Shown piece by piece: positions 13,328 through 21,769 of a DNA stretch of 36,244 nt (within the stretch, counting starts at the first letter, position 1; each line of letters starts with the position of its first letter). The stretch is taken from the IMG/VR virus record IMGVR_UViG_3300049477_000297, positions 1 to 36,244 of that record; one strand, given 5' to 3'. A model generated the notes under the pieces. That model was not told the origin of the DNA. It worked only from the letters and a program-made list of their open reading frames with translations, and ran no database searches. The translations under genes were made by a program, and so were the position numbers. The stretch is from a virus.

Positions 13328-14873
13328 TGTTAATTTGATGGACGCTCAGGTTAGAAAACAAATCATAGATGAGATAAGTGGTCCTGAGAATATTTCTCGT
13401 AAGCGTTTTGAGCAGCGTAAATTTGATATTTATAGGAATAGGCAGGCTCAATATGTTTTAGAGCGTTTGCGCGATGAGTTTGGCCCTAAGTCTGTGCAGA
13501 ATATGCGTAAAGTTTTGTCTATAAATCCTTTACCTCGTATTATCCAAGAGCAGGCGAGTCTTTACCAGAACGAGCCTATGCGACATTTTGGCAACGCGAG
13601 TGAGCAAGAAGAAGAGACGCTAGAGAATTTATACCACTACAACTGTGTAGATCAGCAGATGCGCTTGGCGAATCGCTATTACAAATTACACGACCAGTGC
13701 TTTTTATATGTAGTGCCTAACGGTGGATACATTTATCCAAGGGCTTTAACGCCTAAGGATCTAGACGTTATTCCAGACGCTAACAATCCTGAAAAGGCTT
13801 ATGCATATATTTTAAATGTTTGGAATATGGATCAATACGCAACTTATATTAGTCAGGCTAATGTTACTGAGGGGCTTGGTTACTACGGTAACGATGCTGT
13901 AAATCAGACGATAGCTGACGATAGTGATAGAGATAAAATGCTCCAGCGTTACGTTGTGTGGACAATCGATACACACTTCACGATGGACGGCTACGGCAAT
14001 ATTATTGGCGAGGTAGTGCCTAATCCTATTGGTAAGTTGCCGTTTGTGGATATTTCTGTAGAGAAGGACTTTCAGTTTTTCGTGGCAAGGGGTAATCAGG
14101 CCGCTGAGTTTGTTATTGATTTACTAAGTCAGCTTAGTGATTTGGCAAACGTAGCAAGGCTTCAAGGTTATAGTCAGGCGATTGTTTACTCTGTAGAAGA
14201 ACCAAAAGATATTCGAGTAGGTCCATCTAAAGTGATGTGGTTAAAGCTCGATCCAAACACACCAGATGCTAGACCTAACTTTGTGTTTGAGTCACCTAGC
14301 CCTGATTTAAATGCAGGATTAGAGATTATTAACGCTCAGTTAAAAATGTTTTTAAGTAGCCAAGGATTAGACGCTAGTGTTGTTAGCGGTAAGGATCAGG
14401 CTAAGGCGTTTAGTAGTGGTGTGGATCATTTGCTGGCTAATTTAGATAAGTTTCAGGCTAGCAAACAGGACATGGATCTATTTCGTAATGTAGAGACGCA
14501 GTTGTTCCACTTAATGGTTGATTGGAATAATGTAATGCAGCCTGTAAGTGGTGAGGGCGAGTTGGCTCCTGAGTTAAAGGGAGTGCAGATTAGTGATAAA
14601 GTATCTATGGAAGTTAAGTACGACGAGCCCACCTCTGTGCAGACGCAGAGTGAAAAAGAAGACTCTACGATTAAGTTACTTGATGCTGGTTTAATTTCTA
14701 AACAAGACGCATTGATGCGTATGTTTGGTTACGATGAGGAAAAGGCAATTGAGGAGCTAGCAGAAATACAGGCCGAGCAAATGCAATTGGCGGATGCGGT
14801 AGCGAAGTTAAAGCCTGAAGTACAAACTGAAACAGAGGATGTTGAAGTTGAAGAAACCGAAGGTCTCTCTTAA
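13320..14873 (+). CDS. Portal protein (517 aa)
   Basis: Length, position after terL and residue pattern fit the dodecameric portal through which DNA is packaged. The N-terminal helical part includes NPLPRIIQEQASLYQNEP. A beta-rich centre (YVVWTIDTHFTMDGYGN) and helices (QAAEFVIDLLSQLSDLANVA) follow. A long stem or crown region contains SSQGLDASVVSGKDQ. The C-terminus is acidic. The GTG at 13320 has GGAGG upstream. No HK97-type protease gene lies next to it. Confidence 0.85.
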   Translation: MDNVNLMDAQVRKQIIDEISGPENISRKRFEQRKFDIYRNRQAQYVLERLRDEFGPKSVQNMRKVLSINPLPRIIQEQASLYQNEPMRHFGNASEQEEETLENLYHYNCVDQQMRLANRYYKLHDQCFLYVVPNGGYIYPRALTPKDLDVIPDANNPEKAYAYILNVWNMDQYATYISQANVTEGLGYYGNDAVNQTIADDSDRDKMLQRYVVWTIDTHFTMDGYGNIIGEVVPNPIGKLPFVDISVEKDFQFFVARGNQAAEFVIDLLSQLSDLANVARLQGYSQAIVYSVEEPKDIRVGPSKVMWLKLDPNTPDARPNFVFESPSPDLNAGLEIINAQLKMFLSSQGLDASVVSGKDQAKAFSSGVDHLLANLDKFQASKQDMDLFRNVETQLFHLMVDWNNVMQPVSGEGELAPELKGVQISDKVSMEVKYDEPTSVQTQSEKEDSTIKLLDAGLISKQDALMRMFGYDEEKAIEELAEIQAEQMQLADAVAKLKPEVQTETEDVEVEETEGLS

Positions 14874-15387
14874 AGCTATAGAGCAAGAGATAGATTTAAA
14901 AGAAATATTTGGAGTCGATTTATCTGAGGCCGATGGTTTAAAAAAAGCCATTGGCCAAGTGCTATTGGATAAGATGTTGACTCGTGTTGAAGGTGGGCAA
15001 GGTATCGGTGGAGTTAAATTAAAGTCACCGTACTCTAAAGTGTACAGCGATAGCTTAGAGTTTAAAGCTGCTGGTAAGTCTCGAGGTAGTGTTAATATGT
15101 CACTTACTGGTGATATGTTAGCTGGCATAGATTTTGAGGACTCTGGAAATAAAATTACATTTAAGATAGCCGAGGATCAAGTAGAGAAGGCCTATAACCA
15201 TATCACTGGTGATACGGTGCCTAGGCGTCCATTCTTTGGATTTACGGCGGCTGAGTTAAAAGAAATTAAACGTGAGTTTGCTCCTCGTATTAAAGAGGCC
15301 GTTAAGCGTGACGAGGCTGGTGGGAGTGAGGCGTTATTAAACGCCTTAGCTAACGACATACTAGAGACAATTGACGAGGAGCTTTGA
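14839..15387 (+). CDS. Minor head/neck protein (182 aa)
   Basis: The pattern KSPYSKVYSDSLEFKAAGKS followed by VNMSLTGDMLAGIDF resembles phage morphogenesis proteins placed after the portal. A C-terminal segment with FFGFTAAELKEIKREFAPR is also typical. The ATG at 14839 lies inside the portal gene (35-base overlap), with no separate ribosome binding site, so coupling is likely. The exact role (neck, tail completion or head assembly) cannot be fixed. Confidence 0.65.
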   Translation: MLKLKKPKVSLKAIEQEIDLKEIFGVDLSEADGLKKAIGQVLLDKMLTRVEGGQGIGGVKLKSPYSKVYSDSLEFKAAGKSRGSVNMSLTGDMLAGIDFEDSGNKITFKIAEDQVEKAYNHITGDTVPRRPFFGFTAAELKEIKREFAPRIKEAVKRDEAGGSEALLNALANDILETIDEEL

Positions 15388-15938
15388 TGTTTAATGTTAG
15401 AATTAAAAACAAAGCTATATTTGCTCAGTTACAAAAAGAGGTGACTGTTGCCGTTGAGGAAGTGCTTGGCGGTAAGGATATGCTAGATGAAGTAGGTGAA
15501 TTTGTAAGCGATAGAGTTAGATACCAGGCTAGAATCGGTAAGCCAATTAGCGCAGATGGGTTTAAAACTCCACTTGAGGACTCGACTATTAGAAATAGGA
15601 AATACTTGGCTAGGTACAACTCAACTCACGAAACATATAACCCAGAGAGATCTAATTTAACTTTAACTGGTCAATTACTAGACTCGATTAAGCACACCAT
15701 AACAGGTATCGGTAAATTAGAGATTGATGTTAGCGGTAAGCACACTGGTTATAAAACAAAAACAGGCCACACTGATCCTATCGACATGAAAGAATTAAAG
15801 GGCCATCTAAAAAAGAAAGAGTTTGTTATATTTGATAAGTTGATCAACGATAATAAAACAATAGTGAGTCGGACCAAGACTATAGTCCTGAGATATATCA
15901 GAAGGGCCTTAGCAATTAGGAATAGACTTGCGAAATAA
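15387..15938 (+). CDS. Virion morphogenesis/head-tail joining protein (183 aa)
   Basis: The protein has the HK97 gp10-like layout: an N-terminal helix (AIFAQLQKEVTVAVEEVLGG), a central loop (STIRNRKYLARYN) and the LTLTGQLLDSIKHTI motif. It ends in a strongly basic tail. The ATG at 15387 overlaps the preceding TGA and follows GAGGAG. A role in head-to-tail joining is inferred from family and position. It shares the TLTG(Q/D)(L/M)L element with the preceding gene. Confidence 0.65.
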   Translation: MFNVRIKNKAIFAQLQKEVTVAVEEVLGGKDMLDEVGEFVSDRVRYQARIGKPISADGFKTPLEDSTIRNRKYLARYNSTHETYNPERSNLTLTGQLLDSIKHTITGIGKLEIDVSGKHTGYKTKTGHTDPIDMKELKGHLKKKEFVIFDKLINDNKTIVSRTKTIVLRYIRRALAIRNRLAK

Positions 15939-15955
15939 ATAAAAGGAGAGCTACG

Positions 15956-16570
15956 ATGTCAGTTGATACAGAAATCCCCAGTGGGGAAACTGGTGACGTT
16001 AGTGACGTTACACAGGATCAAAAAGAATCTAATGCCGGTGGCAAAAAAGATTCAGTCTCATACGACACTTATAAAAAGACACTAGGCGAGGCAAAGCGCC
16101 TTAAAGAGCAACTCAAGGAAGCGTTGGTCTTAAAGGATAAACTAGCTGAGCTAGAGCAAAACGAGCAAGTCCGTTTAGGTAAGCATGAGGAAACGATTAC
16201 TACCTTACGAAAGCAGCTTGAGGATGCGAAAAAAGGCGAGAAGGCAGTATTTCAAAAATTTGCCTACAAGTCTTTAGGTGAGCAAGTGAAGTCTGAGGCA
16301 CTAAAGCATGGATGCGTAGATCCTGATGCGTTGATGAAGCTCGCTGACTTAAGCGATGTTGAAATTGATGCCGAGACTTTCGAGGCCGACAAGGAAAAGT
16401 TAGCCGAGATAGTTGGTGGTATTAAGTCAACAAAGCCTTATTTGTTTAATAAGTCAGGTCCAAATATAAACGGCAAAATGCCGAGTGGACAAAAGGTAGA
16501 CGGCAAAACAATTGATTTTAAAAAAATGACAACTACTGAGATAGCTGAGTGGTTGAATAAAAATAGATAA
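15956..16570 (+). CDS. Capsid scaffold protein (204 aa)
   Basis: An acidic, Ser/Gly-rich start is followed by a long coiled coil (about residues 35-110, KTLGEAKRLKEQLKEALVLK and onward) and a helical C-terminus ending TTTEIAEWLNKNR. This layout is typical of scaffold proteins (GP20 type), which guide assembly and then leave the head. AAGGAGAG lies upstream, and the major capsid gene follows. Confidence 0.8.
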   Translation: MSVDTEIPSGETGDVSDVTQDQKESNAGGKKDSVSYDTYKKTLGEAKRLKEQLKEALVLKDKLAELEQNEQVRLGKHEETITTLRKQLEDAKKGEKAVFQKFAYKSLGEQVKSEALKHGCVDPDALMKLADLSDVEIDAETFEADKEKLAEIVGGIKSTKPYLFNKSGPNINGKMPSGQKVDGKTIDFKKMTTTEIAEWLNKNR

Positions 16571-16598
16571 TTAAAATTTCCAACGGAGGGAATATAAA

Positions 16599-17441
16599 AT
16601 GGCAGTAACAGGTGTAACGGAATTAGGTGCGGTCAAGGAAGCAGCGATTGCAGCGTTAGTACAGAAGGAATTGATTAGCGCGTCGGTGTTGGCGTCAAAT
16701 GTTTATGACGTTTCTGGATTTTGCAGACCAGGTGCAGAGTCTATTTCTTTTCCTAAGGCAGGTAGCTTTACAGTTGAAGACCGAGCGTCTGCGGCTCAAG
16801 CTACAATCCAGTCTTTAACTTTCGCTAAAGATACTTTGCCACTTAACTTTATGGCAACAGTTGGATGGATCATCGATCCTCAGGACGCTATTCAAACTCC
16901 TGTAGACGTTGAGGCAGAATATATCCGTCGCGCTGCTCGCAGTCACGGTGTGTTCGTGGATCAAAAATTGATCCTTCAATTAGAGACTGCTGGTGTAGCT
17001 ACAACTACTGCTGGTGATATTACAGATGCTATTATCTTGGAAATGCGCCAAGCATTGATGCAGCGTAAAGCTGACATGAGAAACTTGCGTCTTGCTATTT
17101 CTCCTGCTCAAGAAGCTAAACTTCTTGGTATCAATAAATTCACATTGGCTCAAGACTATGGTCGCGTTGTAATTCCAGAAGGTATCTTGTCTCAAGTTTA
17201 TGGAATTCCAATTTTGGTTACTCCTGAGCTTGGCGCTCAACAGTACTTTATGTATGACGTTGAAGGGATCGCTCTTGGTTTCCAAAAAGGTGTACAAATC
17301 GGTCAACGTCCTGCTCCCGAATACGGAAGTTCTGCGACGCTTAAGGTTATGGATGCTCTTTTTGGTTGTAAGGCACTTCAGATTGCTCAACAAGGTGTTG
17401 GCGCTGCTGAGTCTGCTCTTATCGTTAAGGATAACAACTAA
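16599..17441 (+). CDS. Major capsid protein (280 aa)
   Basis: HK97-fold-type features: an N-terminal helix, IQSLTFAKDTLPLNFMATVGW, a spine helix region (EAEYIRRAARSHGVFVDQKL), and a C-terminal P/A-domain ending with GIALGFQKGVQIGQRPAPEYG. It has a very strong ribosome binding site (CGGAGGGA). It uses more common codons (CTT, CGT, GCT) than its neighbours, fitting the most abundant virion protein. It comes directly after the scaffold. No N-terminal delta domain of HK97 type is evident. Confidence 0.85.
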   Translation: MAVTGVTELGAVKEAAIAALVQKELISASVLASNVYDVSGFCRPGAESISFPKAGSFTVEDRASAAQATIQSLTFAKDTLPLNFMATVGWIIDPQDAIQTPVDVEAEYIRRAARSHGVFVDQKLILQLETAGVATTTAGDITDAIILEMRQALMQRKADMRNLRLAISPAQEAKLLGINKFTLAQDYGRVVIPEGILSQVYGIPILVTPELGAQQYFMYDVEGIALGFQKGVQIGQRPAPEYGSSATLKVMDALFGCKALQIAQQGVGAAESALIVKDNN

Positions 17442-17446
17442 TATAG

Positions 17447-17656
17447 ATGGCCATGTCAGGCTTTGGACGTCCACCTTCATTGGTGGACGTTCCTCATTAT
17501 GTGAGAGCTAAAACGCCGAGTGGTTTAATTAAGGCGATGCTCGATAACAACATTAGGCTTAAGGCCTTTGTTGGATATTTTGATATTCAGTTTGTAAATG
17601 GCTATTGGTATGCATGGTTTACTATCGATATAGAAAAAATGATGGGACCAAAATAG
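17447..17656 (+). CDS. Hypothetical protein (69 aa) after the capsid gene
   Basis: A small beta-like protein with an aromatic-rich end (FVNGYWYAWFTIDIEKMM). No domain is recognised. It lies five bases after the capsid gene and abuts the next gene, so it belongs to the head operon. A small head or capsid-stabilising protein is possible. The ribosome binding site is weak. Confidence 0.55.
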   Translation: MAMSGFGRPPSLVDVPHYVRAKTPSGLIKAMLDNNIRLKAFVGYFDIQFVNGYWYAWFTIDIEKMMGPK

Positions 17657-18070
17657 ATGGCTTTACCTGGAACGATACAGGATAGAAACTTTAATAACTT
17701 CCAAGACCGAGGCGATGGGACTACCAATCGCTTTGTAACTGATACGGTTTCTCAAGGTAAATTAGATGCAATTTTAGTAGCGCTTGGTGGCGCTGGATCG
17801 GCTAATACGACTCCAGCTATTTCTAATTTTACGGCTACATTGGCGAACACTGAGTATAGCTTTTCGCTGCCTGCGAATTGTAAGGGTTTTACAATTCGTT
17901 CTCGTAAGATTGCTAGGATTAATTTTGGATACGCGAGTGGAGTTGACACGTTATATTTTAGTGTTCCACTTGGCGGATTTTATACTGATAATAATTTTTA
18001 TACAGCTCAGACGATTTATTTCTCGTCGTCTGTGGCTTCAAATATTTTAGAGATAATTACTTTTGTTTAA
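17657..18070 (+). CDS. Probable virion structural protein (137 aa)
   Basis: A Ser/Thr/Asn-rich, beta-strand protein. NTEYSFSLPANCKGFTIRSR is a pattern often seen in small phage structural proteins of the head or decoration class. No enzymatic motif is present. It lies between the capsid gene and two related structural genes. Confidence 0.6.
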   Translation: MALPGTIQDRNFNNFQDRGDGTTNRFVTDTVSQGKLDAILVALGGAGSANTTPAISNFTATLANTEYSFSLPANCKGFTIRSRKIARINFGYASGVDTLYFSVPLGGFYTDNNFYTAQTIYFSSSVASNILEIITFV

Positions 18071-18081
18071 AGGAGTGAACA

Positions 18082-18624
18082 ATGGCTGATGTAAGAGAGG
18101 TTTTTCCAATTTTAGAGGACTCGAGTAACGTAGGTGCGGTGTTATCTAAATCACAATCTGGTGATGCATCGGCTGGTAAGGTAGGCCTCACTGGTTTTGT
18201 ATTTAGAGATAGCTCGGGAAATTTAGTATTACCTCAGTTAACTGCTGCTGGTAAAATTTCAGTAGATGCTGGATCTAGTGCAAGTGGCACATGTAAGAGT
18301 GCTTACGGCACCAACGCTGGATCACTTAGCAATGTAACATTGGGCACAATTACTTTAACTGCCTCTAAGGTGGTTTCTGATATTGAAGCTCAGTTAAGTT
18401 GTTCACGCTCAGCATTGGCTGAAATTGTTTGGAACAACGATGGTGCCGAGACAATCCTTGGATGGATTATGACTGGCCCTGGTCAATTTACAGCGCACCT
18501 TGATATTAATTGTTTAACTTTTACGAGTGGTGCTACTGGGACTCAGCAGATTTTATTTAGAGCTAAGAATTTAGATAAAGCTGCGAGCCTTTACGGAACT
18601 GTAGCAGTACTCGAGGCTCCATAA
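18082..18624 (+). CDS. Probable head decoration/structural protein (180 aa), paralogue of the next gene
   Basis: The first 60 residues (MADVREVFPILED, then SQSGDASAGKVGLTGFVFRD) match the start of the next protein. The rest is a beta-rich domain (GTITLTASKVVSDIEAQLSC). AAGGAG precedes the ATG. The shared N-terminal module probably attaches the proteins to the same virion site, with different outer domains (inference). Confidence 0.6.
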   Translation: MADVREVFPILEDSSNVGAVLSKSQSGDASAGKVGLTGFVFRDSSGNLVLPQLTAAGKISVDAGSSASGTCKSAYGTNAGSLSNVTLGTITLTASKVVSDIEAQLSCSRSALAEIVWNNDGAETILGWIMTGPGQFTAHLDINCLTFTSGATGTQQILFRAKNLDKAASLYGTVAVLEAP

Positions 18625-18629
18625 TTTAG

Positions 18630-19517
18630 ATGGCTGATAGTAAAGAGTCTTTTGAAATTTTAGAAAACGGTTCTGGCGACGGTGTATCTCCAACGGCTTC
18701 ACAAATAGGTGAGGCCTCTGGTGGTAAAATCGGCATGACGGTTTTTGGTTTCAGAGATGCCTCTGGTGTTTTAAGGATGCCAGAGGTTAATGGATCTAAC
18801 GTTTTAAAGACTGATGGGAGTGCTGTAACTCAGCCAGTAAGCGGAACGGTTACGGCTAACGTTGGTACTACTGGTGGATTAGCTTTAGATGCGACACTTA
18901 CTAATCGTACTCAAAAGACTCAATTAACCAACGGTACCAACGATGCTGCTGTATTAAATACGGCTCCATCGGCTACACAGTATGGACTAGTCGTAAGGCA
19001 AGTACCGTTTGAGCTTCCGACTTTCAGCGTGGTCGCTGAGAACATTACTGTTGGTAATAACAAGTCGATGATAGCGATTCAAAACACTGGAACTAGTGTT
19101 TTAACTCTAAGAGAAATTTGGATTATTAACGACCAAACTACAGCCGTAACTGGTGTGGCTGGTGAGTTTAGAGTACATAGGATTGCCTCTTTTACTGGTG
19201 GTACGGCACTTACTCCAGCTACATTTGATACTACTGATAGTTTACCTGCAGGAATTACTGTAGCTACTGGAGCTACCATTGCTACAGAAACCACGCTTTT
19301 AAGAACTGGTAAATGGTCTACTGATGAGTGGGGAACTGGTACTTTAGACGTTGAGGCCAATGATCATGCCGCTCAAAACAATGGTCCATTTTGGAAGCAA
19401 ACTCCGAGCGGTAAGGGCCTGGTGATCAGGCAAAACCAAGGCGTGCACGTGAGATTTGCTACTAACTCTACTGCTGGTGCTTTTAACTTAAGATTTATTT
19501 TTACTACGGAGACTTAA
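18630..19517 (+). CDS. Probable virion structural protein (295 aa), shares N-terminal module
   Basis: The first 60 residues (MADSKESFEILEN, then SQIGEASGGKIGMTVFGFRD) are related to the start of the preceding protein. A VSGTVTANVG linker and a beta-sandwich-like C-terminal domain (NKSMIAIQNTGTSVLTLREI) of a type frequent in phage structural proteins follow. No enzyme motifs. Head fibre or decoration protein is the best guess. Confidence 0.6.
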   Translation: MADSKESFEILENGSGDGVSPTASQIGEASGGKIGMTVFGFRDASGVLRMPEVNGSNVLKTDGSAVTQPVSGTVTANVGTTGGLALDATLTNRTQKTQLTNGTNDAAVLNTAPSATQYGLVVRQVPFELPTFSVVAENITVGNNKSMIAIQNTGTSVLTLREIWIINDQTTAVTGVAGEFRVHRIASFTGGTALTPATFDTTDSLPAGITVATGATIATETTLLRTGKWSTDEWGTGTLDVEANDHAAQNNGPFWKQTPSGKGLVIRQNQGVHVRFATNSTAGAFNLRFIFTTET

Positions 19518-19519
19518 AA

Positions 19520-20263
19520 ATGAGAGATGTATCATGGTCTACATTTAAAAGTTTTGTTGATGGTAAAGGTTTACGTTTACAGTACGTCGAGGACACCGAA
19601 AATTATTATGCGTATGCATTTGATGGACAGTTTGGTTTAGAGTGCGCTCTGGCTAAAGATGAGAGTGCTGATACTGTAGATTTTGAAACTAACTATGTAG
19701 CTATAGCAAATCTACCGATGGAGTCTATTGACGCCGACGGAGCAAAGTTAGTTAATCCAAAGCTTGCAAGCTCAGGACGCACTTACAGATCTACCTTTAT
19801 TAATTTCGACACTTCTGACTTAGATAGTTTAGTAGTAAGCGGCTGGGCTGGTACTGATTTAGGTATTGGTGAGATTAAATTGTACGACGCTTTAGGTGAC
19901 GAGATTACGGATAATGCTGATAAGGCAAATGCTGTTGTGACTTTGGTGACAATGAACCAGACTTCTACGTTTGATTTACAGGGCTTTTGTATTTATCAAA
20001 GTGCTCAACCTGCAACTGATATGTACGCTAATGCGTGTATTGCTCCTCATATTCCAGCTATTTATGGTGGTACGGTTGAGTTAGTTCAAGGGTGTAACTT
20101 AAAGTACGCCAATTACGGTAATCGTGAAATGGATTGGGTAGGCGATTCAGCGAGCACAGTTACGTTTGATGGCACTAACTACAGTCATATTTTAGGTTTA
20201 AAAATTATCCATAACGCTGGAGTGACTCACCATTTGCAGTGCGAGGTAATTTGGTATGTTTAA
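19520..20263 (+). CDS. Probable virion structural protein (247 aa)
   Basis: The start WSTFKSFVDGKGLRLQYVED and YAFDGQFGLECALAKDES are recurrent features of a phage structural family lying between capsid and tail genes. The rest is beta-rich with no enzyme motif. The ATG at 19520 follows the preceding stop by two bases. The end overlaps the next gene by eight bases. Confidence 0.6.
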   Translation: MRDVSWSTFKSFVDGKGLRLQYVEDTENYYAYAFDGQFGLECALAKDESADTVDFETNYVAIANLPMESIDADGAKLVNPKLASSGRTYRSTFINFDTSDLDSLVVSGWAGTDLGIGEIKLYDALGDEITDNADKANAVVTLVTMNQTSTFDLQGFCIYQSAQPATDMYANACIAPHIPAIYGGTVELVQGCNLKYANYGNREMDWVGDSASTVTFDGTNYSHILGLKIIHNAGVTHHLQCEVIWYV

Positions 20264-20519
20264 GCAGTATCTTTATAACTTAGGTCTAGGACTAGATCAG
20301 TTTGTGAATGTGCTTTTACTCGGTGATCCTGATGAGTCTTTATCTGGACGTATTGGACGGGCTATTTTATCTAACCGCCCTAAGTTTTGGGTAGTACCGA
20401 TGGCTCATGCTTTAGATTGGTTAGCTTTTAATTTGGCAGGTGAGAAGGATCATTGCTTAAATGCGATAGAGCATGAGGAGCGTCCACACGAAAAGGAGCT
20501 GTGGTCATGGCAAAAATGA
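20256..20519 (+). CDS. Small conserved phage protein (87 aa)
   Basis: FKQYLYNLGLGLDQFVNVLL, then GDPDESLSGRIGRAI, is a pattern found in a small protein common to many tailed phages of Gram-negative hosts. It ends with a helical part and EKDHCLNAIEHEE. The role is unknown. GAGG lies upstream of the ATG, which is inside the preceding gene. It overlaps the 36-aa membrane peptide gene that follows. Confidence 0.65.
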   Translation: MFKQYLYNLGLGLDQFVNVLLLGDPDESLSGRIGRAILSNRPKFWVVPMAHALDWLAFNLAGEKDHCLNAIEHEERPHEKELWSWQK

Positions 20520-20617
20520 AAGGTCCAGCTTTTAGTATGTATGTAAGTATAGTGTTGGTAAGTATGTGGATATTGGTAATGTTTGGCGTGATGTACATCG
20601 TAACAGGTGGTGAGTAG
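20507..20617 (+). CDS. Single-span membrane peptide (36 aa), holin-like candidate
   Basis: MAKMKGPAF is followed by a 20-odd-residue membrane segment (VSIVLVSMWILVMFGVMYIV) and TGGE. AGGAG lies 10 bases before the ATG, and the stop abuts the next gene's ATG, so this fills a gap between well-spaced genes. Holins can be this small, but none of the sequence is diagnostic. Confidence 0.6.
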   Translation: MAKMKGPAFSMYVSIVLVSMWILVMFGVMYIVTGGE

Positions 20618-21322
20618 ATGGCTATATTTCCAGTTCTAGAGACCGAGGATATTGTTCAAGAGATAGATAAGACGCGATTAAACGCGGTTAAATCTTTTGT
20701 GTCTAAGGGTGCAACCGCTATTACTTTAGTCGAAATTGAACCCGAGGCTGGTTATGGATTTATTAACGTGACTGGCACTAGCTATAAAGACTGGTATTTA
20801 GACTGGAGTTACTCTGGCCCAAGTCGGTCGGAGACAATTTCTCTACGCATTACCGCTGGTACTACCTCGACTATTACAAAAACAATTCAAGTATTAACGG
20901 CAGCGGATGATTATTTATTTAGCGTGGATCAGGACATAATGGCTCTTGAGCCTGACATATTAAAGTGGTGTCCTGAGGGTAAGAATAGTTATTTAAATAT
21001 CCACCGCGAGGCTCAAAAAAAGATAATAGACTGGCTAGATGAGTCTGGCGTGACTGATACGGAAGGGCATAAGCTAACTAAAGAAGCCGTTGTAGATGTG
21101 TCTGAGGTTAGGTCCTGGTCTAGGTATTTAACTTTATCGTTGATTTTTAGATCTATTTATAACGCGGTAGACGATGTGTTTTCGGATAAGTCTAAATACT
21201 ACGAGACACTTGCTAAGAAGGCTTCGGATAGGGCTATTTTACGTTTAGATTTAGACGGCGATGGCGAGATAAACGTAGGTGAGGCCGTTGTAGTAATGAG
21301 TAAAGACTTGGTGCGCGAATGA
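20618..21322 (+). CDS. Head-tail connector-region protein with a C-terminal EF-hand loop (234 aa)
   Basis: The first 110 residues form a beta-rich domain (AITLVEIEPEAGYGFINVTG). A helical domain follows (EAQKKIIDWLDESG, TKEAVVDVSEVRSWSRYLTL) of the kind seen in gp6-like or DnaT-like connector proteins. The C-terminus carries a complete EF-hand calcium loop, DLDGDGEINVGE (211-222), with acidic residues at positions 1, 3, 5 and 12 and Gly at 6. The position before the tail terminator supports a connector role. Confidence 0.65.
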   Translation: MAIFPVLETEDIVQEIDKTRLNAVKSFVSKGATAITLVEIEPEAGYGFINVTGTSYKDWYLDWSYSGPSRSETISLRITAGTTSTITKTIQVLTAADDYLFSVDQDIMALEPDILKWCPEGKNSYLNIHREAQKKIIDWLDESGVTDTEGHKLTKEAVVDVSEVRSWSRYLTLSLIFRSIYNAVDDVFSDKSKYYETLAKKASDRAILRLDLDGDGEINVGEAVVVMSKDLVRE

Positions 21323-21744
21323 CTTTAGGTGGAGTGAGGGCATTTTTTAGATCACGCATGGATGGTTTAGGCTATCGTGAATGGACTGACGGTTTTAACG
21401 TTGAGAATATGCCCTCTACTATTTTGGATAAGATGTATCACCTAGAGGTAGGCGCTATTAAGTCAGGTCCTGCTAATCAGATGCACCACATATTTGATTA
21501 TCCAATTACCGTAAGGGTAGTGTTTAAGGGATTTAGAGATCCATCGAGTGCGATTGATTTATCACTTGATGCTGGTCAAGAAATACTGGACGATATTTTA
21601 AGTCCAGCGCAGAGGCTCCAGACAGATGGGTTAAAGGATATTCGTCCTGTTAATATCTCTGTTAGTCCTCTGGCGGACTCCAATGATAACACGGTGGTTA
21701 TCGAGTTAGAATTTAGTGCGCTAATGATTTACGCTTTTTGTTAA
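21319..21744 (+). CDS. Tail terminator/completion-type protein (141 aa)
   Basis: Length, position just before the tail tube gene and layout (a helix, then strands PITVRVVFKGF, VNISVSPLADS and VVIELEFSALM) fit the gpU-like tail terminator family, which caps the tail tube and joins it to the head. The ATG overlaps the preceding stop (ATGA). No residue-level signature is diagnostic. Confidence 0.55.
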   Translation: MTLGGVRAFFRSRMDGLGYREWTDGFNVENMPSTILDKMYHLEVGAIKSGPANQMHHIFDYPITVRVVFKGFRDPSSAIDLSLDAGQEILDDILSPAQRLQTDGLKDIRPVNISVSPLADSNDNTVVIELEFSALMIYAFC

Positions 21745-21769
21745 ATTTTAATAATCCACGGAGGGTTAA

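Noticed and set aside
16980-17480. Long minus-strand ORF opposite the major capsid gene
   Set aside because: No domain, no ribosome binding site, Ser/Leu-rich shadow composition. Unlike the antisense HNH ORF, it has no recognisable motifs.
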